Notes: generated by a model not told the origin, from the letters alone. DNA of 10,877 bases from an uncultured Bacteroides sp. (GCA_905197435.1 CAJJYX010000110.1:1-10877); one strand, 5' to 3'; positions 1 through 6,258 are shown, counted from the first letter of the stretch. Numbers and translations are program-made.

Positions 1-207
1 ACTATAACTACACGCTCCGCTTTCGTAGTTGTGGGCTCTCCCGAGGGGATTAGGGCTTTGCCCTAATGACCCACTCAGGGCGTTTCACCCCTGAGAACCC
101 CGAGCAAAGAGTGACCCTCTCTTTGCAATCTCCGCTTATGGGTTACCCCTAAGAACCCCTCTGCGAAAGCGAGCAAAATAATCAATTGCAAACAAAGAAA
201 AGAAGCT
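1..207. other. Hairpin-rich mobilization leader, probable oriT region
   Basis: This GC-rich leader directly precedes the relaxase gene and has no convincing gene. It holds several perfect inverted repeats: AACTAC at 6-11 with GTAGTT at 25-30; an 8-bp stem with a TTT loop at 49-67 (ATTAGGGC / GCCCTAAT); a 7-bp stem at 74-80 with 89-95 (CTCAGGG / CCCTGAG); and an 8-bp stem at 104-111 with 119-126 (GCAAAGAG / CTCTTTGC). A 14-base direct repeat with one mismatch lies at 88-101 and 146-159 (CCCCTGAGAACCCC and CCCCTAAGAACCCC). MobV relaxases usually nick an oriT just upstream of their own gene, so this is the natural oriT candidate. The nick site is not proven, and part of the region may lie left of the window. 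Confidence 0.55.
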
Positions 208-1611
208 ATGGCAACAAAATCAAGCATACATATCAAGCCTTGCAACATCGCATCGAGCGAGGCACACAACCGAAGGACTGCCGAATATATGCGTAATATC
301 GGGGAGTCCAGAATCTATGTCGTTCCCGAACTTTCCACCGATAACAAACAGTGGATAAATCCCGACTTCGACACTCCCGAACTGCGAACTCATTATGACA
401 ATATCAAGCAAATGGTCAAGGAAAAGACCGGACGTGCCATGCAGGAAAAGGAAAGGGAACGCAAGGGAAAGAATGGAAAGATTATCAAGGTGGCGGGATG
501 TTCACCCATCCGTGAAGGAGTATTGCTCATCAGACCAGACACCACACTGGCTGATGTACGCAAATTCGGTGAAGAGTGCCAAAGACGCTGGGGTATCACT
601 CCGCTACAGATTTTCCTGCACAAAGACGAAGGGCATTGGCTGAACGGTCAGCCGGAAGCGGAAGATAAAGAGAGCTTCCAAGTCGGTAACAGATGGTTCA
701 AACCAAATTATCATGCTCATGTCGTATTCGACTGGATGAACCATGAAACTGGAAAGAGCCGAAAGCTCAATGACGAGGATATGGCAACCATGCAGACCCT
801 TGCTTCCGATATTCTCCTGATGGAACGTGGGCAGGCAAAAACTGTTACAGGTAAAGAGCATCTGGAACGAAACGACTTCATCATTGAGAAGCAGAAAGCC
901 GAACTGCAACGTATAGAGGAAACCAAGCGACACAAGGAGCAACAGGTAAGCCTTGCCGAGCAGGAACTCAAACAGGTAAAAGCAGAGATACGCACGGACA
1001 AACTCAAAAGTGCAGCTACCGATGTAGCCACTGCCATAACCAGCAGCGTAGGTTCTCTTTTCGGAAGCGGTAAGTTGAAAGAACTGGAACATAACATCGA
1101 GCAGCTACATCAGGAGATTGCCAACCGGGACAAAGCTACTGATGAATTAAAAATTCAGATGCAACAAATGCAGGAACAGCACGGCAGACAAATACGCAAT
1201 CTTCAAGGAATACATAATAAAGAGATTGAAGCTAAAGACAAAGAAATATCACGGCTAAACACCCTGCTTGAAAAGGCATTATGCTGGTTCCCATTACTCA
1301 AAGAAATGCTGAGAATGGAAAAATTATGCTATGTCACTGGTTTTACCAAGGGGATGGTTGATTCTCTTTTATACAAAAAGGAAGCTCTCAGATGTAGTGG
1401 AAAAATCTATTCCGAAGAATATAGACAGAGATTTGAAACAAAAAATGTAATTTTCAAAATTGAACGAAGCCCGATCGATAAGAATAAATTGATGCTGACT
1501 ATAAACCAACAGCCAATCAGCGAATGGTTCAAAGAACAATGGGAGAAGTTACAGCAGCATCTGCGTAACTCAGTGCAGAAAGAACAAAAATCCAGAGGAT
1601 TCAGGATGTAA
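208..1611 (+). CDS. MobV (Pre/Mob) family relaxase / mobilization protein
   Basis: This 467-residue protein is a plasmid-mobilization relaxase expected to nick oriT and lead single-stranded DNA transfer with help from a co-resident conjugative element. The MobV motifs are visible: HNRR near residues 20-23 (motif I), HKDEGHW at 138-144, and the metal-binding NYHAHVVFD at 168-175 with His169 and His171. A block around residues 208-221 (RGQAKTVTGKEHLE) is also typical of the Bacteroides members. Residues about 225-360 are a long charged coiled coil. The C-terminal third (about 360-467) is unassigned, and its coding DNA becomes clearly more AT-rich. The start at 208 follows a purine-rich stretch (AAAGAAAAGAAG) and keeps motif I near the N terminus, as in the family. 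The hairpin-rich region upstream is the likely substrate. No integrase or replication gene is visible beside it, so the rest of the element must lie to the left. Confidence 0.9.
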   Translation: MATKSSIHIKPCNIASSEAHNRRTAEYMRNIGESRIYVVPELSTDNKQWINPDFDTPELRTHYDNIKQMVKEKTGRAMQEKERERKGKNGKIIKVAGCSPIREGVLLIRPDTTLADVRKFGEECQRRWGITPLQIFLHKDEGHWLNGQPEAEDKESFQVGNRWFKPNYHAHVVFDWMNHETGKSRKLNDEDMATMQTLASDILLMERGQAKTVTGKEHLERNDFIIEKQKAELQRIEETKRHKEQQVSLAEQELKQVKAEIRTDKLKSAATDVATAITSSVGSLFGSGKLKELEHNIEQLHQEIANRDKATDELKIQMQQMQEQHGRQIRNLQGIHNKEIEAKDKEISRLNTLLEKALCWFPLLKEMLRMEKLCYVTGFTKGMVDSLLYKKEALRCSGKIYSEEYRQRFETKNVIFKIERSPIDKNKLMLTINQQPISEWFKEQWEKLQQHLRNSVQKEQKSRGFRM

Positions 1612-1616
1612 TATAG

Positions 1617-1647
1617 AGAAGTACAATTCATCATGGATTGTACTTCT
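1617..1647 (+). terminator. Stem-loop after the relaxase gene, possible terminator
   Basis: A perfect 11-bp stem (AGAAGTACAAT at 1617-1627, ATTGTACTTCT at 1637-1647) with a 9-base loop starts 6 bases after the relaxase stop codon. No U-tract follows on either strand, so intrinsic termination is uncertain. The remaining AT-rich sequence up to 1757, between two convergent genes, shows nothing else I can name. Confidence 0.35.
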
Positions 1648-1757
1648 ATCGTAATATATAGTACAAAATCTAAGTTGTCTAACTATTCTAAAGTAAAATA
1701 AGCAATAAAAGAATATCTTATTCACTATTAATATACCATATTGTCAATATCTTTCCC

Positions 1758-2633
1758 TCATTTAGTCAATCGTATCTTTTCGTGGTAGAAATAATTTACG
1801 ATAACCGGCTTGCCTTTTTCCGAGCGCCCGTAAGGCAAATCATTTATTCTATATGGAAACCCCTGTGCCTTGGCGTATTGGGAAATGTCCTGTTCCAATG
1901 CCTGCCAGTAATCAAGCCTCTTTTTGTTGTATATTTCTTCGTATAACGGAAAGAGGTCGGGATGCTTCTCACGGATATACGTCATTATCCCTCCCTTAAA
2001 CTGCCCGCGCAGATTCAGGTTTTCGAGCCATATCAAATCGGCATATCCTTTCACTTTCTCGATAATCGCCTTCATATCGGTTATTCCGGGGAATATGGGC
2101 GATACAAAACACACGGTACGGATGCCCGCCTCATAGACCTGACGCATTGCGTTCAGACGACGTTCTATGCTCACGGCATTGTCCATATCCGTACGAAAAC
2201 GCTCGTCAAGCGTATTGACCGACCATGACACCGTTACTTTGGGAAAACGCTTCAACAGGTCGAGGTCGCGCAGGACAAGGTCGGACTTAGTGCATATCAT
2301 AATCTCGGCGTTGCTCCCACGCAGCTCTTCGAGCAGCCTGTGGGTACGGCAAAATTGCTCCTCATACGGGTTGTAACCATCCGTCACGGAACCTATCACA
2401 ATGCGCTCTCCGTCATATTTGTGCGGATTGGCTATCGGTTTCCAGTTCTTCACGTCCAGAAATGCACCCCACGGTTCTGTATGCCCGGTGAATCGTTTCA
2501 TAAACGATGCGTAGCAATACTTACAGGCGTGGGGACAGCCCACGTAAGGGTTGACCGAATATCCTCCGACCGGCAGTGAGGATTTGGTCATAACGCTCTG
2601 TACGTCTATTTCTTTGATTATTTCGGTATTCAT
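1758..2633 (-). CDS. SPL-like radical SAM protein, likely member of the 'radical SAM mobile pair'
   Basis: This 291-residue protein has the radical SAM cluster motif CxxxCxxC at Cys33, Cys37 and Cys40 (VGCPHACKYCY), so it should bind a 4Fe-4S cluster and cleave S-adenosylmethionine. Other visible family features are GSVTDGYNPYEE (81-92), the strand ICTKSD (113-118), SWSVNT (136-141) and FVSPIFPGITD (176-186). These resemble the SplB/COG1533 branch, but DNA photoproduct repair cannot be assumed. The start at 2633 was chosen because the ATG overlaps the stop of the upstream radical SAM gene as ATGA, and because the 44-residue extension to 2765 is antisense-like and lacks family features. The overlap suggests translational coupling and a joint function. 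From memory, two such genes side by side on Bacteroidales and Firmicutes mobile elements are annotated as a 'radical SAM mobile pair'. I am not certain which member is A and which is B. The substrate is unknown. Confidence 0.85.
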   Translation of the reverse strand: MNTEIIKEIDVQSVMTKSSLPVGGYSVNPYVGCPHACKYCYASFMKRFTGHTEPWGAFLDVKNWKPIANPHKYDGERIVIGSVTDGYNPYEEQFCRTHRLLEELRGSNAEIMICTKSDLVLRDLDLLKRFPKVTVSWSVNTLDERFRTDMDNAVSIERRLNAMRQVYEAGIRTVCFVSPIFPGITDMKAIIEKVKGYADLIWLENLNLRGQFKGGIMTYIREKHPDLFPLYEEIYNKKRLDYWQALEQDISQYAKAQGFPYRINDLPYGRSEKGKPVIVNYFYHEKIRLTK

Positions 2634-3343
2634 TGTAAGCGTTTTGTAAATTGTTCCGGCAGTTCCTGAATCATCCTTTCTTCGCCCATTATAGGCAGCA
2701 AATCCTCTTTCATAAACACGGGGACGCCCTGTGTTTGGGCTTGGTCGGCAATGTGAAGCACCCATTCGGGACGGGAATCCACTTTGCCTTTCCGATGTCC
2801 GGTCTCCGTACCTATGACAATCCAGTCGATACCCTCGAAATCTATATCGCCGATTTCATCGAAAATAGGTTCGAAAGTGACATGGTAGTGCTTGGCCTTG
2901 ATATTTCTTTTCAAATCGTCTAGCCGCTTTTTTTCGGAATTGCGCGTGACGGTCACGCCCATCCATACATTCTCGTCATCTGTAGAGAAACTGATCTTGT
3001 CCGGACATTTCGTAAGGAATATATAAGCGTGTTGCGGATTGCTTTTCATTCGTCTGAATATTTCCGCATTCCATTCAGGCTTCCAATCGGAGAAATCGCT
3101 CATTCCGGTCATCAGCCATACGTGAGGCTTGGGCGTGTCGATGATACGCAGCTTTCGCACCATATATTCCGGTACGGAGAAGTCGTCCGTAATATGGAAA
3201 CGGCGGCAGTTGTTACGGGCATAGCAGTAGCTGCACCCGATGGAGCAACCTACCACTATGTTCATATTCTTTATCAGGGATTTTATACAGATAGTCATCT
3301 GCTTAGAGTTCCTTTTTAGAATCATTTCGGAGAGACTTTCCAT
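2630..3343 (-). CDS. Small DUF5131-like radical SAM protein, partner of the SPL-like one
   Basis: This 237-residue reading frame carries CxxxCxxC at Cys33, Cys37 and Cys40 (VGCSIGCSYCY). Later blocks are SDFSDWKPEW (82-91), HAYIFLTKCPDK (105-116), VWMGVTV (126-132), VTFEPIF (155-161), WIVIGTETG (174-182) and VPVFMKED (207-214). This order matches the DUF5131 (phage Gp37/Gp68-like) radical SAM group, which has no settled function. The start is uncertain. The ATG at 3343 overlaps the cupin gene by 22 bases. An internal ATG at 3298 (222 residues) follows AAAAAGGAAC at a workable distance and still keeps the whole cluster motif, so it may be the real start. The gene ends in an ATGA overlap with the next radical SAM gene, so the two are almost certainly co-translated. 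It sits third in a minus-strand operon after the MBL hydrolase and cupin. Confidence 0.82.
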   Translation of the reverse strand: MESLSEMILKRNSKQMTICIKSLIKNMNIVVGCSIGCSYCYARNNCRRFHITDDFSVPEYMVRKLRIIDTPKPHVWLMTGMSDFSDWKPEWNAEIFRRMKSNPQHAYIFLTKCPDKISFSTDDENVWMGVTVTRNSEKKRLDDLKRNIKAKHYHVTFEPIFDEIGDIDFEGIDWIVIGTETGHRKGKVDSRPEWVLHIADQAQTQGVPVFMKEDLLPIMGEERMIQELPEQFTKRLQ

Positions 3344-3786
3344 TTTACCGGTTCTTTCAGTATGATTCCGTCAGTGGCATCCTCCTGTGAGAATGTATTG
3401 CTGCAATATTGTATGCAGAGCATGAGGAGCGGAGTCGTTCCGTTGTTACGGACACTTCGTTTTCCTGCAGGAGATACCCTGACAACGCTACCTTCTTCCA
3501 CTGGGAACACTGTTCCGTCTACTTGAAATTCACCTTTACCGGAGAGGAAAAAATAAAGTTCCTCATGACTCTTGTGACTATGCAGAAATCCGGTTTCTGT
3601 ACCCGGGGCGAATGACTGGAAAGAAAACTCGCTTCCCGTAGTTCCGAGAGCGGTGCTGCAGAATACTTTTCCGGGAATTTTCACATCCGGGCCAAGCTGA
3701 AGTTCGTATTCATTCAGTTCATTCAACTTACCGACACTGATCGCGGCGAAATTCTGTTCTACCGCGATTTTCCTAATCTTTTTCAT
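3322..3786 (-). CDS. Single-domain cupin protein
   Basis: This 154-residue protein is a small single-domain cupin. Motif 1 is clear: HSHKSHEELYFFLSG at residues 69-83, with candidate metal ligands His69, His71 and Glu76. Motif 2 (VEEGSVVRVSPAGKRSVRNNG, spanning 96-116) keeps the Pro-Ala-Gly turn, but Ser111 occupies the position where the family normally has the third metal-binding histidine. His74 or another residue may compensate, or the protein may be a binding rather than catalytic cupin. There is no signal peptide, so it should be cytoplasmic. The start at 3786 follows AGAAAG and lies 33 bases after the MBL stop codon. The 3' end overlaps the longest version of the downstream radical SAM gene by 22 bases, so all four genes are probably one transcript. 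The substrate is unknown; sugar, small organic acid and regulatory ligands are all possible for this fold. Confidence 0.82.
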   Translation of the reverse strand: MKKIRKIAVEQNFAAISVGKLNELNEYELQLGPDVKIPGKVFCSTALGTTGSEFSFQSFAPGTETGFLHSHKSHEELYFFLSGKGEFQVDGTVFPVEEGSVVRVSPAGKRSVRNNGTTPLLMLCIQYCSNTFSQEDATDGIILKEPVKWKVSPK

Positions 3787-3819
3787 CTTTCTAATATTTT
3801 GAAATGATTGTTTATACAG

Positions 3820-4599
3820 TTATTTAAGTGTTATGCTTTCTCCGTCTTCCGGTATAATCAGTCGGCTCATATCCGTCCCGTGATGGCGAGCTTCGTTGCG
3901 AAGGATGGCACGGGTGGTCTGGCAATGATCGATGGCATCCATGTGTACGGTAATCAGCTTGATGTGTGGGGGGAGTGTGTCAAGCATCGCCATTACTTCC
4001 TGTTCATTGGGGATGATACAACCGTCCGTCTTAGAGAATTCGGGGAATACCGCACCGCCACTGTTCACCACAATATAATTAGGACGATACTTTTCCACGG
4101 TAGCAAGAGTACATTCTTCCCATTTGCAATCGCCCATGATATAAATAGTCGGAAGCCCTTCGGACATCAGCACATAGCCCGAAACAGGTCCCATCATCTG
4201 GCCTATCTGACCGAAACCGTGATGGCCAATAGCACGGTGGATGGTCAGATGACCTAAGGTTATGCTCTCTTCAATCGCTTCTACATTTGAGAAACCATCT
4301 TTCAGGATGGCGGCCTTATCTTGTGGCTGGGTGTAGAAAGGAATGTCTTTCGGCAAATGCTGCTTTACACTTGGTTCGTAATGGTCGATGTGGTTGTGGG
4401 TGAGCAGTACCATATCAACACCTTCAGTAATGTCGCTAATAGGCATTACGAGATGTACCCTCGGATTCTTATATACACCGAGAGCTGATTGCAGGGTTCC
4501 TTTGTCGGCAAATACGGGGTCAATAAGAATGGTATGTCCTGCATAGTTGATTTTCAAGGTGGCACTGCGTACCAACCGAATAATTGCTTTTTCGTTCAT
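3820..4599 (-). CDS. MBL-fold metallohydrolase (UlaG/COG2220-like)
   Basis: This 259-residue cytoplasmic protein has the metallo-beta-lactamase-fold metal signature THNHIDH at residues 67-73 (HxHxDH). Further candidate ligands are in GHHGFG (125-130), MGDCKW with Asp157, and TVHMD with His219. A LIDPVF block (25-30) before the signature is typical of the COG2220/UlaG-like branch, which includes L-ascorbate-6-phosphate lactonase and many uncharacterised hydrolases. The ATG at 4599 was chosen because homologous-looking sequence begins there. The 61-residue extension to 4782 is hydrophobic, would read through the divergent promoter region and runs into the start of the AraC gene. It is the first gene of the minus-strand operon MBL-cupin-radical SAM-radical SAM and is divergent from an AraC-type regulator, which suggests control by that regulator. 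The substrate is not identifiable. Confidence 0.85.
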   Translation of the reverse strand: MNEKAIIRLVRSATLKINYAGHTILIDPVFADKGTLQSALGVYKNPRVHLVMPISDITEGVDMVLLTHNHIDHYEPSVKQHLPKDIPFYTQPQDKAAILKDGFSNVEAIEESITLGHLTIHRAIGHHGFGQIGQMMGPVSGYVLMSEGLPTIYIMGDCKWEECTLATVEKYRPNYIVVNSGGAVFPEFSKTDGCIIPNEQEVMAMLDTLPPHIKLITVHMDAIDHCQTTRAILRNEARHHGTDMSRLIIPEDGESITLK

Positions 4600-4658
4600 G
4601 ATGTTATGTTTTGTATTATTTTTCGGGTACAAAGTTCGAAAGGATATCCCAATGTCTC

Positions 4659-4713
4659 TATGCCTTAAAAACAGGAATATATGCCATTTTGATAAAAGAA
4701 TGATGTATATTTG
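4659..4713 (+). promoter_or_regulatory. Probable AraC-type operator repeats and -7 box in the divergent intergenic region
   Basis: The 136 bp between the MBL and AraC genes contain TATGCC twice, at 4659-4664 and 4680-4685, exactly 21 bp apart, followed in both by a run of A/T. Two direct half-sites two helical turns apart are the usual layout for AraC-family activators. The second copy ends about 20 bp before a perfect Bacteroides -7 box, TATATTTG (4706-4713), and no TTTG is found at the expected -33 position, as in an activator-dependent promoter. The box would drive the AraC gene. For the MBL operon I see only a weaker -7-like GAACTTTG on the minus strand (4638-4631 area). Confidence 0.45.
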
Positions 4714-4735
4714 CAGAAAGCAAAAAACAAGAGTG

Positions 4736-5635
4736 ATGAAAGCTATAATCAATCCCGAAAGACTTGTAAGCGTTCCGTTCAATAAAACGCAATGTGGCGT
4801 AGACTTCTACATTAACACAGGCGAAAGCAAGGACATCTGTGGTGTCTTGACCGAGCATAAGGCGTTTAAGACAGATTTTTTCAGCTTCTATTTCTTTCGT
4901 CGTGCCAATGGATATTTGTTGCTGAACTTCCGAAAAGTGGAGTTACGGGATGGTATGGTGCTGCTTTTGTCGCCGCACCAGCAACAGGAATGGCACGTGA
5001 ACGAGGTAGAACTAGATTACACTTTTCTTATTTTCCGCGAAGACTTTATGCGCACGTTCATTGCTGACAAGTTCTTCGTATATCGGCTGTTGTATTATTA
5101 TCAGACTGATACACCGCCCTACTTGTTTGCCGAGCCGGAGGAGCTGACGGAATATATGCGCCTCTTAAAAAAGATAAAACAAGAACTACAACATCCTGTG
5201 GTAGACACTTACAACCTCATTGTGTCAGTGCTTTATTATCTACTGGTAATTATCAACCGGGCATACGCTCAAACTTATCGTCTACCTGTCGAAGTGCCAA
5301 AAAACAATTACGCATTCAAATTCAAGGACTTACTCGAAAAACATATCCGAACGACACAGCGCGTTCAAGAATATGCTGATATGCTTCGGGTAAGTCGTAT
5401 CACCTTGAATAATTCTGTCATGGCGCAATTTGGTGTATCAGCCATTCACTTACTCAAGCAACGTCTTTTGGAAGAGCTGAAAAATGAGCTACTGTTCTCC
5501 AATCTGAATGTGAGCCAACTGGCAGACGAGTTCCACTTTTCCGACCCCAGTCACCTCATGCGTTTTTTCAAAAAAGAAACAGGCAAGACTTTTACCCAAT
5601 ATCTAATGAATTACAAAAGAGGAATATATGAATAG
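4736..5635 (+). CDS. AraC-family transcriptional regulator
   Basis: This 299-residue protein has an N-terminal ligand-sensing half (about 1-180), with a cupin-like beta-rich start including an RDGMVLLLSPHQQQEWHV stretch at 71-88. The C-terminal AraC/XylS-type DNA-binding half spans about 195-299. The second helix-turn-helix is well conserved: NVSQLADEFHFSDPSHLMRFFKKETG (258-283, shown here as one motif region), followed by TFTQYLMNYKR. The first helix-turn-helix lies around 209-232 (QEYADMLRVSRITLNN). The start at 4736 follows CAAGAGTG and gives a normal family length. The longer frame from 4547 would run through the promoter and the 5' end of the MBL gene and is rejected. Its position divergent from the MBL-cupin-radical SAM operon, with paired direct repeats between, suggests it is the local activator and may regulate itself. 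The inducer is unknown. Confidence 0.9.
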   Translation: MKAIINPERLVSVPFNKTQCGVDFYINTGESKDICGVLTEHKAFKTDFFSFYFFRRANGYLLLNFRKVELRDGMVLLLSPHQQQEWHVNEVELDYTFLIFREDFMRTFIADKFFVYRLLYYYQTDTPPYLFAEPEELTEYMRLLKKIKQELQHPVVDTYNLIVSVLYYLLVIINRAYAQTYRLPVEVPKNNYAFKFKDLLEKHIRTTQRVQEYADMLRVSRITLNNSVMAQFGVSAIHLLKQRLLEELKNELLFSNLNVSQLADEFHFSDPSHLMRFFKKETGKTFTQYLMNYKRGIYE

Positions 5636-5636
5636 A

Positions 5637-5687
5637 AATTTCATATTTGGCAAATGAATTCCATATTTAAGATATTTATTTTTTTGA
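5637..5687 (+). terminator. Weak terminator candidate after the AraC gene
   Basis: An imperfect stem (AATTTCATATTTG with CAAATGAATT, roughly 5637-5660) lies immediately after the AraC stop and is followed after about 18 bases by a T-run at 5679-5685. The stem is AT-rich and bulged and the T-run is not adjacent, so this is a tentative call. Confidence 0.3.
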
Positions 5688-5784
5688 ATAACTATATTTT
5701 TCGTCATAAAGGTTCATTCTGCCAGTCCATAGAAATACCAATCGCTTTGTAATTGACATTCTTTTGAAGAATCTTAAAAAATAC

Positions 5785-5814
5785 AAAAACACCCAATTTT
5801 ACATTCTTGGGTGT
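5785..5814 (-). terminator. Second tandem terminator downstream of tRNA-Ser
   Basis: On the minus strand an 8-bp perfect stem (ACACCCAA / TTGGGTGT, plus-strand arms 5789-5796 and 5807-5814) with a 10-base loop is followed by a T-run (5789-5785). It lies directly behind the first tRNA terminator and would act as a back-up. Confidence 0.6.
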
Positions 5815-5854
5815 AAAAAAGGGTGTAAATCTCGCAAATGCTTGATTTACACCC
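5815..5854 (-). terminator. First intrinsic terminator downstream of tRNA-Ser
   Basis: On the minus strand an 11-bp perfect stem (GGGTGTAAATC / GATTTACACCC, plus-strand arms 5821-5831 and 5844-5854) with a 12-base loop is followed immediately by six T residues (5820-5815). It starts 8 bases past the tRNA 3' end, so it fits a tRNA transcription terminator well. Confidence 0.8.
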
Positions 5855-5860
5855 TTTATT

Positions 5861-5873
5861 GCGGAGAGACAGG
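5861..5873 (-). other. Probable NBU2-type attachment core in the tRNA-Ser 3' end
   Basis: The last bases of the tRNA and its first flanking base read CCTGTCTCTCCGC on the minus strand. From memory this is the 13-bp core shared by attP and attB of the Bacteroides mobilizable element NBU2, which integrates into tRNA-Ser genes. There is only one copy in the window. The tRNA 3' end faces the mobilization and cargo genes to the left, as expected for a junction with an integrated element whose other end lies before position 1. An unoccupied attB is the alternative. The match rests on recall and was not checked against a database. Confidence 0.55.
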
Positions 5874-5946
5874 GATTCGAACCCCGGGTGCCTCGCAGCA
5901 CAACGGTTTTCAAGACCGCCGCAATCGACCACTCTGCCACCTCTCC
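5862..5946 (-). tRNA. tRNA-Ser, anticodon UGA
   Basis: The minus strand folds as an 85-nt class II tRNA. The acceptor stem is GGAGAGG paired with TCTCTCC (one G-U), with discriminator G. The D-arm region is GGCAGAGTGGTCGATTGC, the anticodon loop is CTTGAAA with TGA at 5912-5910, a long variable arm follows (GTGCTGCGAGGCAC), and the T-loop is GGTTCGAATCC. The long variable arm and the anticodon identify it as serine tRNA reading UCA-type codons. CCA is not encoded (the 3' flank reads G-CAA), so it must be added after transcription, as is usual in Bacteroides. It has its own consensus promoter upstream and two terminators downstream. Its 3' end overlaps a probable integration site. Confidence 0.95.
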
Positions 5947-5985
5947 AAAATATGTTTTCAAGGATGCTTTCCTCTTAAAGCGGTG

Positions 5986-6016
5986 CAAAGATACAAATCA
6001 TTTTTTATTCTACAAA
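5986..6016 (-). promoter_or_regulatory. Consensus Bacteroides promoter for tRNA-Ser
   Basis: On the minus strand TTTG (plus 6013-6016) is separated by 19 bp from TATCTTTG (plus 5986-5993), matching the Bacteroides housekeeping-sigma consensus TTTG-N19-21-TAnnTTTG. Transcription would begin near 5980 and give a leader of roughly 35 bases before the tRNA 5' end at 5946. Confidence 0.75.
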
Positions 6017-6170
6017 CTTTTCTGCGCAAAAAAAAGAACAATCACTCTAAAATCCCAATTCATATCCGCTATGGAGCAAGCGCAATGAAATTTGGATAAT
6101 TTGTCGGGATTTATCAACAACAAGGAAGTAGTTTGCAACAGTCTGTTTATCAGCACAATCAAACGAGCTG

Positions 6171-6258
6171 CATTCAGTATACGACTGAACCCTATTCAAT
6201 ATACGACTGAATCACATTCAGTATACGACTGAATCAGGTTCAGAATACAGATGTTTCT
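6171..6258. repeat. 22-bp tandem repeat, three good copies plus one degenerate
   Basis: Units begin at 6171, 6193 and 6215, each exactly 22 bp. The consensus is (C/T)ATTCA(G/A)TATACGACTGAA, then CCC in the first copy and TCA in the second and third. A fourth, degenerate copy starts at 6237 (GGTTCAGAATACAGATG). Each unit is an imperfect palindrome with outer arms ATTCAG / CTGAAT. The period is about two helical turns, so the same symmetric site is presented repeatedly on one DNA face, as expected for an operator array rather than coding sequence. Confidence 0.8.

Noticed and set aside
1758..2633. Spore photoproduct lyase as a specific function
   Set aside because: The SPL-like motifs show only the superfamily branch. 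Bacteroidales do not sporulate and nothing in the sequence points to that substrate.
2634..2765. 44-residue N-terminal extension of the SPL-like radical SAM protein
   Set aside because: It overlaps the upstream gene extensively, while the ATG at 2633 forms a classic ATGA coupling overlap.
4547..4735. N-terminal extension of the AraC protein
   Set aside because: It overlaps the MBL gene and the operator/-7 region. A start at 4736 gives a normal AraC length.
4600..4782. N-terminal extension of the MBL protein
   Set aside because: It would cross the divergent promoter region and the AraC start. The conserved part begins at the ATG at 4599.
5704..6099. Open frames on both strands through the tRNA-Ser region
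   Set aside because: They translate the tRNA gene and its terminators, which explain the sequence fully.
6171..6258. Possible CRISPR array
   Set aside because: The 22-bp units are directly adjacent with no unique spacers between them, and no cas gene is present.
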